Shown here one piece after another: positions 57,145-64,000 of a DNA stretch of 64,000 bases. Under the pieces are notes generated by a model, which was not told the origin of the DNA, made no database searches, and saw only the letters and a program-made list of their open reading frames with translations. Both the position numbers and the translations under genes were made by a program. How positions within the stretch are numbered: the stretch's first letter is position 1; each line of letters begins with the position of its first letter. This stretch comes from Oceanospirillaceae bacterium (lineage in GTDB: Bacteria > Pseudomonadota > Gammaproteobacteria > Pseudomonadales > Balneatricaceae): contig JAPYOS010000003.1 of the NCBI GenBank assembly GCA_029938085.1, positions 124,001 to 188,000 of the forward strand, given 5' to 3'.

Positions 57145-58029
57145 TTAACGCGACAAACCGTAAACGTAACCTGCAATCAGGTGAATCTTGTCCTGATTTA
57201 ACAAGTTTTTGTGAGCCGGCATTACGCCCGCACGGCCTTGGCGAATAGTGTGTGATACTTTCTCGAAGCTGCCACCATAGAGCCAAACGTTGTCGGTCAG
57301 GTTAGGTGCGCCTAGTGCTGCAATGCCTTTTGCATCGGCACCATGGCAGGCCACACAGGTAGACTGGAAGGTGATTTTACCTTGCGCTACAAGTTTAGCG
57401 TTAGCCTCTTGGCCGCTTAGGCTAAGAACATAACTAGTGACATTGCGAATGCCTTCTTCACCTAACACTGCACCCCAAGGTGGCATAGCACCGTTGCGGC
57501 CATTGGTAATAGTGGTTTCAATAGTTGCACCGTCGCCACCATACAACCAATCGTTGTCGCTGAGGTTAGGGAAGCCAAATGCGCCTACACCACCTTGACC
57601 ATGGCATAAGGCACAGTTGTTAGCGAACATACGCTGGCCAATTTGAAGCGCCTTTTGGTCATTCGAAATTTGCTCTACCGACAATTGCGCAAAACGAGAA
57701 AATACAGGCTGATAATGTTTCTCAGCGTGAGCCATCTCTTCTTCCCACTGATTGTGGCTGGTCCAGTTTAAGTAACCTTTATAGTTGCCAAGGCCAGGGT
57801 ACAAAAACAAATACACAATACCAAATACGATGGTAATCATGAACATGTTAAACCACCAACGAGGCAGTGGGTTATCGAGTTCTTCTACACCATCAAAAGA
57901 GTGTGCGAGTACTTCGGTGGTGGTTTCTTTGTGTATTTCGCTTTTACGCGTGTGTGTCACCAATAAAAAACAGCCGACCATTACCGCGATGGTAATTACG
58001 CTGATCCAAATGCTCCAAAAATCAGTCAT
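57145..58029 (-). CDS. ccoP: cbb3-type cytochrome c oxidase subunit III
   Basis: A 294-residue diheme cytochrome c. Two membrane segments occur near residues 8-25 and 58-75. The two heme c motifs are NNCALCHG near residue 133 and STCVACHGAD near 222, each followed by a PNL-type stretch (FPNLSDNDWLYGG; APNLTDNVWLYGG) and a distal Met. It passes electrons from soluble cytochrome c to CcoO. Its ATG overlaps the ccoQ stop by 8 nt. Confidence 0.96.
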   Translation of the reverse strand: MTDFWSIWISVITIAVMVGCFLLVTHTRKSEIHKETTTEVLAHSFDGVEELDNPLPRWWFNMFMITIVFGIVYLFLYPGLGNYKGYLNWTSHNQWEEEMAHAEKHYQPVFSRFAQLSVEQISNDQKALQIGQRMFANNCALCHGQGGVGAFGFPNLSDNDWLYGGDGATIETTITNGRNGAMPPWGAVLGEEGIRNVTSYVLSLSGQEANAKLVAQGKITFQSTCVACHGADAKGIAALGAPNLTDNVWLYGGSFEKVSHTIRQGRAGVMPAHKNLLNQDKIHLIAGYVYGLSR

Positions 58030-58201
58030 GTTTGATGTCCCCGTCGGGGTTTAATCCGTTATTTTCGTCGGCGAAGGGTAAGTTGGCGGCTTCGTTAAAG
58101 CCCTCTGTTCGTTTAGGGCTAAGCACCCAGATGAACAGGCCAATAAAGGTCACTAACATCAATACTACAATGTAAGGTCCGTAGGTATCGTAAGTCATCA
58201 T
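58022..58201 (-). CDS. ccoQ: cbb3-type cytochrome c oxidase subunit IV
   Basis: A 59-residue membrane peptide found by translating the gap between ccoO and ccoP. It starts [20 protein letters not shown], has one membrane helix (about residues 9-27), the conserved WVLSPKRTEGFNEAANLPF and an acidic end. CcoQ stabilises the oxidase complex. The first ATG overlaps the ccoO stop (TAATG); the second, three bases on, is equally possible. Its stop overlaps ccoP by 8 nt. Confidence 0.93.
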   Translation of the reverse strand: MMTYDTYGPYIVVLMLVTFIGLFIWVLSPKRTEGFNEAANLPFADENNGLNPDGDIKHD

Positions 58202-58812
58202 TAGCGCCTGTTTGACAGTACAGTGCCTAATTGCTGTAGGTATGCAATCAAGGCTTGAATTTCTGGCTTGCCGTCAACGTCTGCAGCAGAAGATGCAATA
58301 GCTTCGTCTGTGAAGGGTACGCCTACACTGCGCAACGCGCGCATTTTCTTGGGTGTGGTTTCGCCGTCAACCTTATCGCTAAACAACCATGGATAGGAAG
58401 GCATGATTGATTCAGGCACTACGTCTCGTGGGTTGTATAAGTGAGCACGGTGCCAGTCATCAGAATAGCGACCGCCTACTCGAGCAAGGTCTGGCCCAGT
58501 ACGCTTAGAGCCCCAAAGGAACGGGTGGTCGTACACAAATTCTCCAGCCACTGAATAATGACCATAACGCTCGGTTTCGGCGCGGAACGGACGAATTTGT
58601 TGGGTATGGCAAACGTGACAACCTTCGCGAATATAAATGTCGCGGCCTTCAAGTTGCAATGCCGTTAAAGGCTTAAGGCCTTCCACCGGTACTGTGGTTT
58701 GTTTTTGGAAGAATAGTGGCACAATTTCAGCCAAACCACCGCCACTGATAACGATGATGACTAAGATGACCATTAGGCCTAAGTTCTTTTCGATAGTATC
58801 GTGTTTTAACAT
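58201..58812 (-). CDS. ccoO: cbb3-type cytochrome c oxidase subunit II
   Basis: A 203-residue monoheme membrane cytochrome c. One N-terminal membrane anchor lies at about residues 13-33. The heme site is [17 protein letters not shown] near residue 57, and the distal Met lies in [11 protein letters not shown] near 137. It relays electrons between CcoP and the CcoN catalytic subunit. ccoN ends 12 nt upstream. Confidence 0.96.
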   Translation of the reverse strand: MLKHDTIEKNLGLMVILVIIVISGGGLAEIVPLFFQKQTTVPVEGLKPLTALQLEGRDIYIREGCHVCHTQQIRPFRAETERYGHYSVAGEFVYDHPFLWGSKRTGPDLARVGGRYSDDWHRAHLYNPRDVVPESIMPSYPWLFSDKVDGETTPKKMRALRSVGVPFTDEAIASSAADVDGKPEIQALIAYLQQLGTVLSNRR

Positions 58813-58824
58813 AATGGCAGTTCC

Positions 58825-60246
58825 TTATGCAGTAGGCGTGGTCAAAATAGGGGCGCGGCTGTCGCTGCGCACTGTTTGCCATACGTTGTAGGCCATAATG
58901 AACATGCCCGTGAGGAAGAACGAACCGCCAATAACACGTACTAGATAACCCATGTGGCTCGCTTCTAGGGCTTCAACAAAGCTGTAAGTTAGTGTGCCGT
59001 CTTGGTTGACTGCGCGCCACATTAGCCCTTGCAAAATACCGTTAACCCACATGGCTGCAACATATAACACGGTACCAATGGTGGCTAACCAGAAGTGGGT
59101 GTTAATGAGCTTAATGCTGTACATCGATGCCTTACCATAGAGCTTAGGGATCATGTGGTAAAGGGCGCCAATAGAGATCATAGCGACCCAACCTAAGGCA
59201 CCTGAGTGTACGTGGCCAATAGTCCAGTCGGTATTGTGCGAAAGGGCATTAACTGTTTTGATGGCCATCATTGGGCCTTCGAAAGTAGCCATGCCGTAGA
59301 ACGACAAAGACACCACTAAGAAACGCAAAATTGGGTCGGTGCGCAGCTTATGCCAAGCGCCAGATAAGGTCATCATGCCGTTAATCATGCCGCCCCAAGA
59401 AGGCGCCAGTAGGATTAATGACATCACCATGGCCACAGATTGGGTCCAATCTGGGAGTGAGGAATAATGTAAGTGATGTCCGCCAGCCCACATGTAGGTG
59501 GCAATCAAGGCCCAAAAGTGTACGACCGATAAACGGTAGGAGTAAATGGGACGTTCTGCTTGCTTAGGTACAAAGTAGTACATCATGCCCAAGAAACCAG
59601 CGGTTAAGAAAAAGCCCACGGCATTGTGTCCATACCACCACTGCACCATCGCATCGACGGTGCCAGCATACACAGAGTATGATTTGAATAAGGTTACAGG
59701 CACAACAGCGCTGTTGACAATGTGCAACACCGCAACGGTAATAATGAAGGCCATGAAGAACCAGTTGCCTACATATATGTGCGAAGTTTTACGTTTGGCG
59801 ACGGTGCCAAGAAACACAATGGCGTAAGAGATCCATACCAGACCTAATAAGATGTCGATAGGCCACTCGAGTTCTGCGTATTCTTTGGTCGAGGTTAAGC
59901 CCATAGGCAGAGTGATGGCAGCGGCCACAATGACGGCTTGCCAACCCCAGAAGGTAAACTTAACTAATGGTTCTGCAAAAAGGCGCACTTGGCAGGTACG
60001 TTGTACCACGTAATAAGACGTTGAAAATAACGCGCTGCCACCAAAAGCAAAAATTACGGCATTAGTGTGTAATGGACGCAAGCGACCAAAGCTCAACCAG
60101 GCGGTGTCAAAGTTAAGCGCAGGCCATACAAGCTGGGCTGCGATAAAGACACCGACAGACATGCCAAAAATGCCCCAGATAACGGTCATAATGGCAAACT
60201 GACGCACGACCTTATAATTATAAGTGTCGGGAGAGGTTTCACTCAT
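58825..60246 (-). CDS. ccoN: cbb3-type cytochrome c oxidase subunit I (catalytic)
   Basis: A 473-residue heme-copper oxidase subunit with twelve membrane helices. Metal ligands are visible: [15 protein letters not shown] near residue 57, [14 protein letters not shown] near 206 (CuB His and the cross-linked Tyr region), [11 protein letters not shown] near 255 and [11 protein letters not shown] near 343. It reduces oxygen to water with high affinity and pumps protons. It is the first gene of ccoNOQP, controlled by the FNR-type site upstream. Confidence 0.97.
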   Translation of the reverse strand: MSETSPDTYNYKVVRQFAIMTVIWGIFGMSVGVFIAAQLVWPALNFDTAWLSFGRLRPLHTNAVIFAFGGSALFSTSYYVVQRTCQVRLFAEPLVKFTFWGWQAVIVAAAITLPMGLTSTKEYAELEWPIDILLGLVWISYAIVFLGTVAKRKTSHIYVGNWFFMAFIITVAVLHIVNSAVVPVTLFKSYSVYAGTVDAMVQWWYGHNAVGFFLTAGFLGMMYYFVPKQAERPIYSYRLSVVHFWALIATYMWAGGHHLHYSSLPDWTQSVAMVMSLILLAPSWGGMINGMMTLSGAWHKLRTDPILRFLVVSLSFYGMATFEGPMMAIKTVNALSHNTDWTIGHVHSGALGWVAMISIGALYHMIPKLYGKASMYSIKLINTHFWLATIGTVLYVAAMWVNGILQGLMWRAVNQDGTLTYSFVEALEASHMGYLVRVIGGSFFLTGMFIMAYNVWQTVRSDSRAPILTTPTA

Positions 60247-60399
60247 AGTAATTTCTCATTAAGTGCTAAAATTAGTCCCCAGTTCGGGAGGGCGTATTAT
60301 CCCGCAATTAGGCGTGGGATACAATTGCTGCATAGTGAAGATTTCCGGTAAAATCATGGTCATAGGCCCATATTTTCTATTAGCCTCGCAGTATTTTTA

Positions 60400-60405
60400 A
60401 TCATA
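60400..60405 (-). promoter_or_regulatory. -10 element of the ccoNOQP promoter
   Basis: TATGAT on the minus strand, 21 nt from the near edge of the FNR-type site. A start near 60392 places the FNR site at -41.5, the class II arrangement, and gives a leader of about 146 nt before ccoN. Confidence 0.65.
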
Positions 60406-60426
60406 GCAGACTAGTGACTATAAACA

Positions 60427-60440
60427 TTGATCCAAATCAA
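60427..60440. promoter_or_regulatory. FNR/ANR-type binding site
   Basis: TTGATCCAAATCAA is a perfect match to TTGAT-N4-ATCAA. It is positioned to activate ccoNOQP under low oxygen. It also ends 11 nt before the start codon of the divergent hydrolase gene, touching that gene's AAGG ribosome site. Confidence 0.9.
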
Positions 60441-60451
60441 GGTCAGATTTT

Positions 60452-61123
60452 ATGCAAATTATTGAAACACCTCATGGCACGGTACAAAGGCACGGCGATG
60501 GCCCGGTGAGTGTGGTGCTCGCCCATGGTTCTGGCATTGGTATGGCGCATGAATTTATGCAATCCATGGCGGCGGCCTTAGTGGCGCAAAATTTTAGTGT
60601 GTATTTGTTCGAATTTGGTTATATGCAACAGATACAAAAAACCGGCATCAAAAGACCACCCCCGGCGGTGGCTCGGCTAGAATTGGAGTATTTAAACCTG
60701 TTACAAACGTTAAATTTGCAGGGGCCATACATTATTGGTGGTAAGTCCCTAGGCAGTCGCGTCGCAAGTTTGGTGGTTGAGCGCACTGATGCTTTGGCTT
60801 GGTTGGCTTTGGGCTACCCTTTTCACCCACAAAAAAAGCCCGATCGATTACGCGTTGAGCACCTTCTAACGAGCGTTAAACATGGTCTGATTGTGCAAGG
60901 CACTCGTGATGCCCTAGGCAGTTATGACGAGGTGTTAGGTTACGCATTACCCCCGCATATTAACTTACACTGGTTGGCACACATGGATCACAGCTTTAAG
61001 CCCTATAAAGCGTCACCTTATAGTTTGCCGCAAGCGATCGAACAGTCTGCCGTTTGGATTGAGCAATGGTGCCAGAACAGGCTAAAATGTAACTCTACTG
61101 AAGTACCATCGGGCGAGATATGA
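60452..61123 (+). CDS. Alpha/beta hydrolase family protein (Tex30/KANL3-like)
   Basis: A 223-residue alpha/beta hydrolase fold protein. The strand-loop [16 protein letters not shown] near residues 22-37 forms the oxyanion side. The nucleophile is in [13 protein letters not shown] near 92-104, and [14 protein letters not shown] near 148 and AHMDHSFKP near 177 supply Asp and His. The substrate is unknown. The next gene overlaps its stop (ATGA). Confidence 0.85.
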   Translation: MQIIETPHGTVQRHGDGPVSVVLAHGSGIGMAHEFMQSMAAALVAQNFSVYLFEFGYMQQIQKTGIKRPPPAVARLELEYLNLLQTLNLQGPYIIGGKSLGSRVASLVVERTDALAWLALGYPFHPQKKPDRLRVEHLLTSVKHGLIVQGTRDALGSYDEVLGYALPPHINLHWLAHMDHSFKPYKASPYSLPQAIEQSAVWIEQWCQNRLKCNSTEVPSGEI

Positions 61124-61371
61124 CGCAAATGCCAACACCACCAAAAATCGATAAAGTATTAGACACCACTGGTTTGTTTTGCCCAGAGCCGGTGATGATG
61201 CTACACAGCACCTTTCGAGACATCAAAGCAGGTGATTTAGTGCAAGTGCTCGCTACGGATCCATCCACCACCCGAGACATTCCCAAGTTTTGCTTGTTCT
61301 TGGGGCACGAGTTGGTGGAGCAGAGCGAAACCAACGCTCAGTATCAGTACCTGATCCGTAAAGGCAGCTAA
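61120..61371 (+). CDS. tusA: TusA-like sulfurtransferase
   Basis: An 83-residue TusA/SirA family protein. The active cysteine is in [17 protein letters not shown] near residues 15-31, and [11 protein letters not shown] lies towards the end. TusA passes persulfide sulfur from IscS towards tRNA thiouridylation and other targets. The start overlaps the hydrolase stop (ATGA), and the gene converges on the next one with 7 nt between stops. Other TusA paralogues exist in many genomes, so the exact role is not fixed. Confidence 0.9.
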   Translation: MTQMPTPPKIDKVLDTTGLFCPEPVMMLHSTFRDIKAGDLVQVLATDPSTTRDIPKFCLFLGHELVEQSETNAQYQYLIRKGS

Positions 61372-61378
61372 GGCTAAG

Positions 61379-62080
61379 CTATAAATCTGATTTAAGTTGG
61401 TCCAGCACGGCTAAGGTTTGCGGATCATGCTGTTTAATATTAATGGCCACCCGGTATTGAAAGAAATTGACAAAATCTGGGGCATCACTACAGGCTTGTA
61501 AACAGTCATCGCCGATTAATACTGGCCAACGTTGAACCTTATCTTGGTTAATCATCAACGCCTTAATACTACCGTCACTAAACAAGCGCCAACTAAACAC
61601 CTCAACCATAGTGAAACTGTCGAAGTTGTCGCTGGTAAAAACGGCATGGCTGCCGCAAGTGTCGGGTAGCTCTTGTACTACAAAAATGTTGTTGTCTGTT
61701 TCGAAGTCAAAATAATCTGCCGCAGTGATTAGCTCAACACACTTATGTTCGGGCACCTGAGGTAGGATTTGATCTAGACCTGGGTCAAAATACCCTTGAA
61801 AGAAGCCTCTGTTGGGACAATTCAGGTCTGGGCAAGGAATAAGTTCGTCAAACCATGGGATCATGCCCGCAAACGAACCATCATCGAGCAAGGCCCAAAA
61901 CAGAATGTTGACGCAGAATAACTCTTCTCCCGCCGTTGGGTGGCCGTGGATGTTGGAGTAGAGTACTTCAAAACCATCAAGTTCAGGTGCGAGGCGCACC
62001 ACCTTTGGTCGGCTGTTGCCGTTGTGTGGTTGGCCGCTAAATAGGTCGATAACCTGGGCCTTAGGAGCTACAGTGGACAT
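61379..62080 (-). CDS. Unrecognised protein with internal duplication
   Basis: I do not recognise this 233-residue, acidic, cytoplasmic-looking protein. It shows two similar segments: FWALLDDGSFAGMIPW near residues 62-77 and FSWRLFSDGSIKALMIN near 162-178, suggesting a duplicated beta-rich module. A CPDLNCPNRGFF stretch near residue 83 has a Cys pair. ATG at 62080 has AGAGGA 8 nt upstream. It stands alone on the minus strand. Confidence 0.78.
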   Translation of the reverse strand: MSTVAPKAQVIDLFSGQPHNGNSRPKVVRLAPELDGFEVLYSNIHGHPTAGEELFCVNILFWALLDDGSFAGMIPWFDELIPCPDLNCPNRGFFQGYFDPGLDQILPQVPEHKCVELITAADYFDFETDNNIFVVQELPDTCGSHAVFTSDNFDSFTMVEVFSWRLFSDGSIKALMINQDKVQRWPVLIGDDCLQACSDAPDFVNFFQYRVAINIKQHDPQTLAVLDQLKSDL

Positions 62081-62253
62081 ATTAACATCCTCTAAGAAAA
62101 CCGTTTATGACGAAAAATAACTACGACAATGTTTACCTTAGGTGCGGTCAGTATAGGCAGGTAAAGTGTATTTCTGCAAGTCAGGCCTCAAGTTTAATGT
62201 AAAAGCTTGAAAAATATGGCCCTGCGCGCAATCAATAGGTACAATGCTCGACG

Positions 62254-62276
62254 CAATTGTAAACACACAATTGTAA
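62254..62276. repeat. Short direct repeat upstream of the ProQ-family gene
   Basis: CAATTGTAA occurs at 62254-62262 and again at 62268-62276, 14 nt apart start to start. A possible -10 (TACAAT) is at 62240-62245. It may be an operator, or chance in an AT-rich leader. Confidence 0.35.
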
Positions 62277-62303
62277 GGCGCCAAGAATTTTGAAGGACAG
62301 ACT

Positions 62304-63098
62304 ATGACCACATTCATGCCAACGCAGCCTGTGGCTCCAGAACTAGTTGATCAGCTTTCGAAGCGTATTGAACATCAACAAAGGCAATTGACTGCTGCAC
62401 AACAGCAAGTGAAGGCTCTACGGCAAGAGCATCATGAGTTAAAGCAACAGCAGGCCCTAAAACAAATACCAACTGACGATATTATGACTAGCACCAGTGA
62501 AGAAGTAACCCTCTCAAACCCACAGGTAGAGCCTGAGGCAACGCCAATAGATGCTGCGGCGTCAGCTGAAACCAGTACTGCCAGTGAGATGAGTGCGGCG
62601 GATCGAAAAAAGGCTAAGAGTCGAGCCGCAAATCGAGCTGCGGTAGAGCTTCTGTGTGAAACTTATCCTCAAACCTTTGCCTTTGCTAAACCACGGCCGC
62701 TTAAAATTGGTATTCAAGAAGAATTGGTTGCCGATGGCAAACTAAGCCAAACTAAGATTAAGCGAGGCCTTGCAAGCTACGTACGCGCGTTTGGGTATTT
62801 GAAGTCGCAAACTGATGGTGCTCCGCGAATTAACTTGTTGGGAGAAGCCGATGGCGCTGTAACCGCAGATGAAGCGGCCCATGCGTTGACTAAGTTGCCT
62901 GCACCGCGTAAACCAAGTAAGCCACGCACAGACACTAAGAAACGTCCTGCCCGTGCTCACAACAAACCTAAGCAGCAGCCCCCAAAAGCAGCTAAACAGC
63001 AGGCTAAGGTTGAAAAAGCGCCGAGCCCGTTTGATGGGCTTAACGATGGCCAACGTATGGCCAGCAAGCTGGATTTGTTAATGACTAAGCACAAGTAG
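62304..63098 (+). CDS. ProQ/FinO domain RNA-binding protein
   Basis: A 264-residue protein. Residues 1-60 form a Gln-rich predicted coiled coil, then a Ser/Thr/Glu linker. A FinO/ProQ domain covers about 95-200 (ELLCETYPQTFAFAKPRPLK, then KIKRGLASYVRAFGYLKS). The tail is rich in Lys, Pro and Arg and ends in GLNDGQRMASKLDLLM. FinO-domain proteins bind structured RNAs and act as RNA chaperones. The N-terminal extension differs from E. coli ProQ, whose FinO domain is N-terminal. AAGGA precedes the ATG. Confidence 0.88.
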   Translation: MTTFMPTQPVAPELVDQLSKRIEHQQRQLTAAQQQVKALRQEHHELKQQQALKQIPTDDIMTSTSEEVTLSNPQVEPEATPIDAAASAETSTASEMSAADRKKAKSRAANRAAVELLCETYPQTFAFAKPRPLKIGIQEELVADGKLSQTKIKRGLASYVRAFGYLKSQTDGAPRINLLGEADGAVTADEAAHALTKLPAPRKPSKPRTDTKKRPARAHNKPKQQPPKAAKQQAKVEKAPSPFDGLNDGQRMASKLDLLMTKHK

Positions 63099-63112
63099 CG
63101 AATAACAAATTC

Positions 63113-63155
63113 TAGGCATAAAAAAACCGAGCTCAGCTCGGTTTTTTTATGCCTA
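63113..63155. terminator. Bidirectional terminator, 21-bp perfect inverted repeat
   Basis: TAGGCATAAAAAAACCGAGCT at 63113-63133 is perfectly complementary to 63135-63155 around a single central C. The GC-rich core is flanked by T7 on both strands. It ends both the ProQ-family gene (+) and trxA (-). Confidence 0.93.
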
Positions 63156-63171
63156 ACAATAACCTAAGTGA

Positions 63172-63498
63172 TTAGGTGTTGTCGGAGATGAAGGCTAACA
63201 AATCAGACTTGGCTAAGGCGCCAACTTTAGTGCCAGCAACTTCACCCTTGTTAAATAACATCAGGGTAGGGATGCCACGTACGCCGTAACGGGCCGCAAT
63301 TTCGCTGTTTTCGTCAACGTTGATTTTGCACACTTTAACACTACCGGCAAACTCTGCTGCAACGTCTTCAAGAATAGGGGCAATCATCTTGCATGGGCCA
63401 CACCAAGGCGCCCAAAAGTCTAACAATACGGGCACATCTGCATTGGCTACATCTAGGTCGAAAGTGGCGTCGGTAACGGCGTGGGTAAGTTCGCTCAT
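63172..63498 (-). CDS. trxA: Thioredoxin 1
   Basis: A 108-residue thioredoxin (E. coli TrxA 109 with Met). The active site [14 protein letters not shown] is near residues 28-41 and the cis-Pro in [12 protein letters not shown] near 75. It is the general cytoplasmic disulfide reductase. It is monocistronic and shares a terminator with the convergent ProQ-family gene. Together with trxC the window holds two thioredoxins. Confidence 0.97.
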   Translation of the reverse strand: MSELTHAVTDATFDLDVANADVPVLLDFWAPWCGPCKMIAPILEDVAAEFAGSVKVCKINVDENSEIAARYGVRGIPTLMLFNKGEVAGTKVGALAKSDLLAFISDNT

Positions 63499-63574
63499 AG
63501 TTTTCTCGTGAGTTAGTTTTGATGCTGGACATCATACGTGAATTTAACACAACCTTATATGGTGTTGGTTTGGC

Positions 63575-64000
63575 TTAATTCAATTGCGGTAGTGGTTTTA
63601 ATAACACCCGTAATAAGCGTAAGCTCAGTAACACTGCTGCCACACTTAAACCAAAAATAATACCAATCCAAAACCCCGACGCATCCATAGACGGATACAG
63701 CCAATCGGTCATAGCCAACACGTAGCCCAAGGGTAAGCCGATGAGCCAGTAGGAGATAAAAATTAATACCAGTGGTTTGGCGGTGTCTTTAAACCCACGC
63801 AGGGCACCGTTGGCGGCGATTTGTAAGGCATCGGAAAATTGAAACAATGCGGCGAAAATAAATAAGCTGACCGCGATGTCGGCCACTAGAGGATCTGCGG
63901 TATAGACCGCTGCTAGAGCATCCGGCAATACCAGCATCATTAAACAGGTGAGGGTGGCAAGGCCTACAGCAAGGCTATAACCCACCACCACCGAGCGTTT
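63575..64000 (-). CDS. MATE family efflux transporter (5' end beyond window)
   Basis: The visible 141 C-terminal residues are four to five hydrophobic segments with the MATE pattern (DALQIAANGALRGFKDTAKP near the middle; YWLIGLPLGYVLA after it), typical of NorM-type Na+ or H+ coupled drug exporters. The frame remains open to base 64000 (residues KRSVVVGYS), so the start lies outside. An internal GTG at 63991 is not a real start. Confidence 0.88.
   Translation of the reverse strand, partial: KRSVVVGYSLAVGLATLTCLMMLVLPDALAAVYTADPLVADIAVSLFIFAALFQFSDALQIAANGALRGFKDTAKPLVLIFISYWLIGLPLGYVLAMTDWLYPSMDASGFWIGIIFGLSVAAVLLSLRLLRVLLKPLPQLN

Noticed and set aside
63575-63991. A complete small membrane protein starting at GTG 63991
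   Set aside because: The frame stays open to the window end and the sequence is the C-terminal part of a MATE transporter.

Overview
The window is a gene-dense stretch of a Gram-negative, aerobic, probably marine gammaproteobacterium. Grounds: a complete cbb3 oxidase locus with an FNR/ANR-type site, LexA/SulA/DinG SOS genes, RhlB, ProQ/FinO, TrxC, SrkA, SixA, DUF5062, DUF4892 and DUF4389 families, and abundant CoA-ester metabolism. The gene set fits the Oceanospirillales/Pseudomonadales side of the class, but I cannot name a genus. I see no tRNA, rRNA, CRISPR, phage or insertion sequence. No gene-free stretch exceeds about 300 bases.

Layout. 1-8458 (+): an operon for nucleoside import (ABC transporter, first ATPase gene cut by the window edge) and catabolism (cytidine deaminase, purine nucleoside phosphorylase, deoA, deoB, add). 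It is followed by a squalene/phytoene synthase family gene, a ureidoglycolate-lyase-like cupin and a VOC protein. 10674-24941 (-): ABC-F factor YbiT, HD phosphohydrolase, a crotonase lacking both catalytic glutamates, DUF5062, amtB with a sigma-54 promoter, an enolase-superfamily enzyme, trxC, ppnP, malonyl-CoA decarboxylase, BenE transporter, S4 protein, MBL hydrolase, and a FadJ/FadI-like beta-oxidation pair. 25098-28427 (+): srkA, acyl-CoA dehydrogenase and a CaiB/racemase-type enzyme. Then prc (-) and an M18 aminopeptidase (+).

31959-36729: sulA-like and lexA (-) diverge from dinG (+) across an intergenic region with two LexA boxes; rhlB follows dinG. 36740-40027 (+): gpsA, DUF4389, sixA, a DUF4892 exported protein and a patatin. 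Next come folE and an Smr protein (-), then prmB, aroC and a tungstate-type ABC transporter tupABC (+), then a YecA family protein (-). 46282-47612 (-) holds a metzincin-type zinc protease lipoprotein, whose start and signal peptide lie one base out of frame with the catalytic part, followed by a secreted helical-repeat protein. recQ, DUF2058 and ttcA follow (+).

51040-60246 (-) is the cytochrome cbb3 oxidase locus, transcribed as ccoNOQP, terminator, ccoGHI, an unrecognised gene, ccoS and a DsbD_2-type membrane protein. Its promoter carries a perfect TTGAT-N4-ATCAA site correctly spaced from a -10 element. The window ends with an alpha/beta hydrolase and a TusA-like gene (+), an unrecognised protein with an internal duplication (-), a ProQ/FinO protein with a long N-terminal extension (+), trxA (-) and the 3' end of a MATE transporter (-).

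Most of the window is housekeeping. The parts that look least described are the frameshifted metzincin and its partner, the extra gene in the cbb3 assembly operon, the internally duplicated protein at 61379-62080, and the catalytically altered crotonase.
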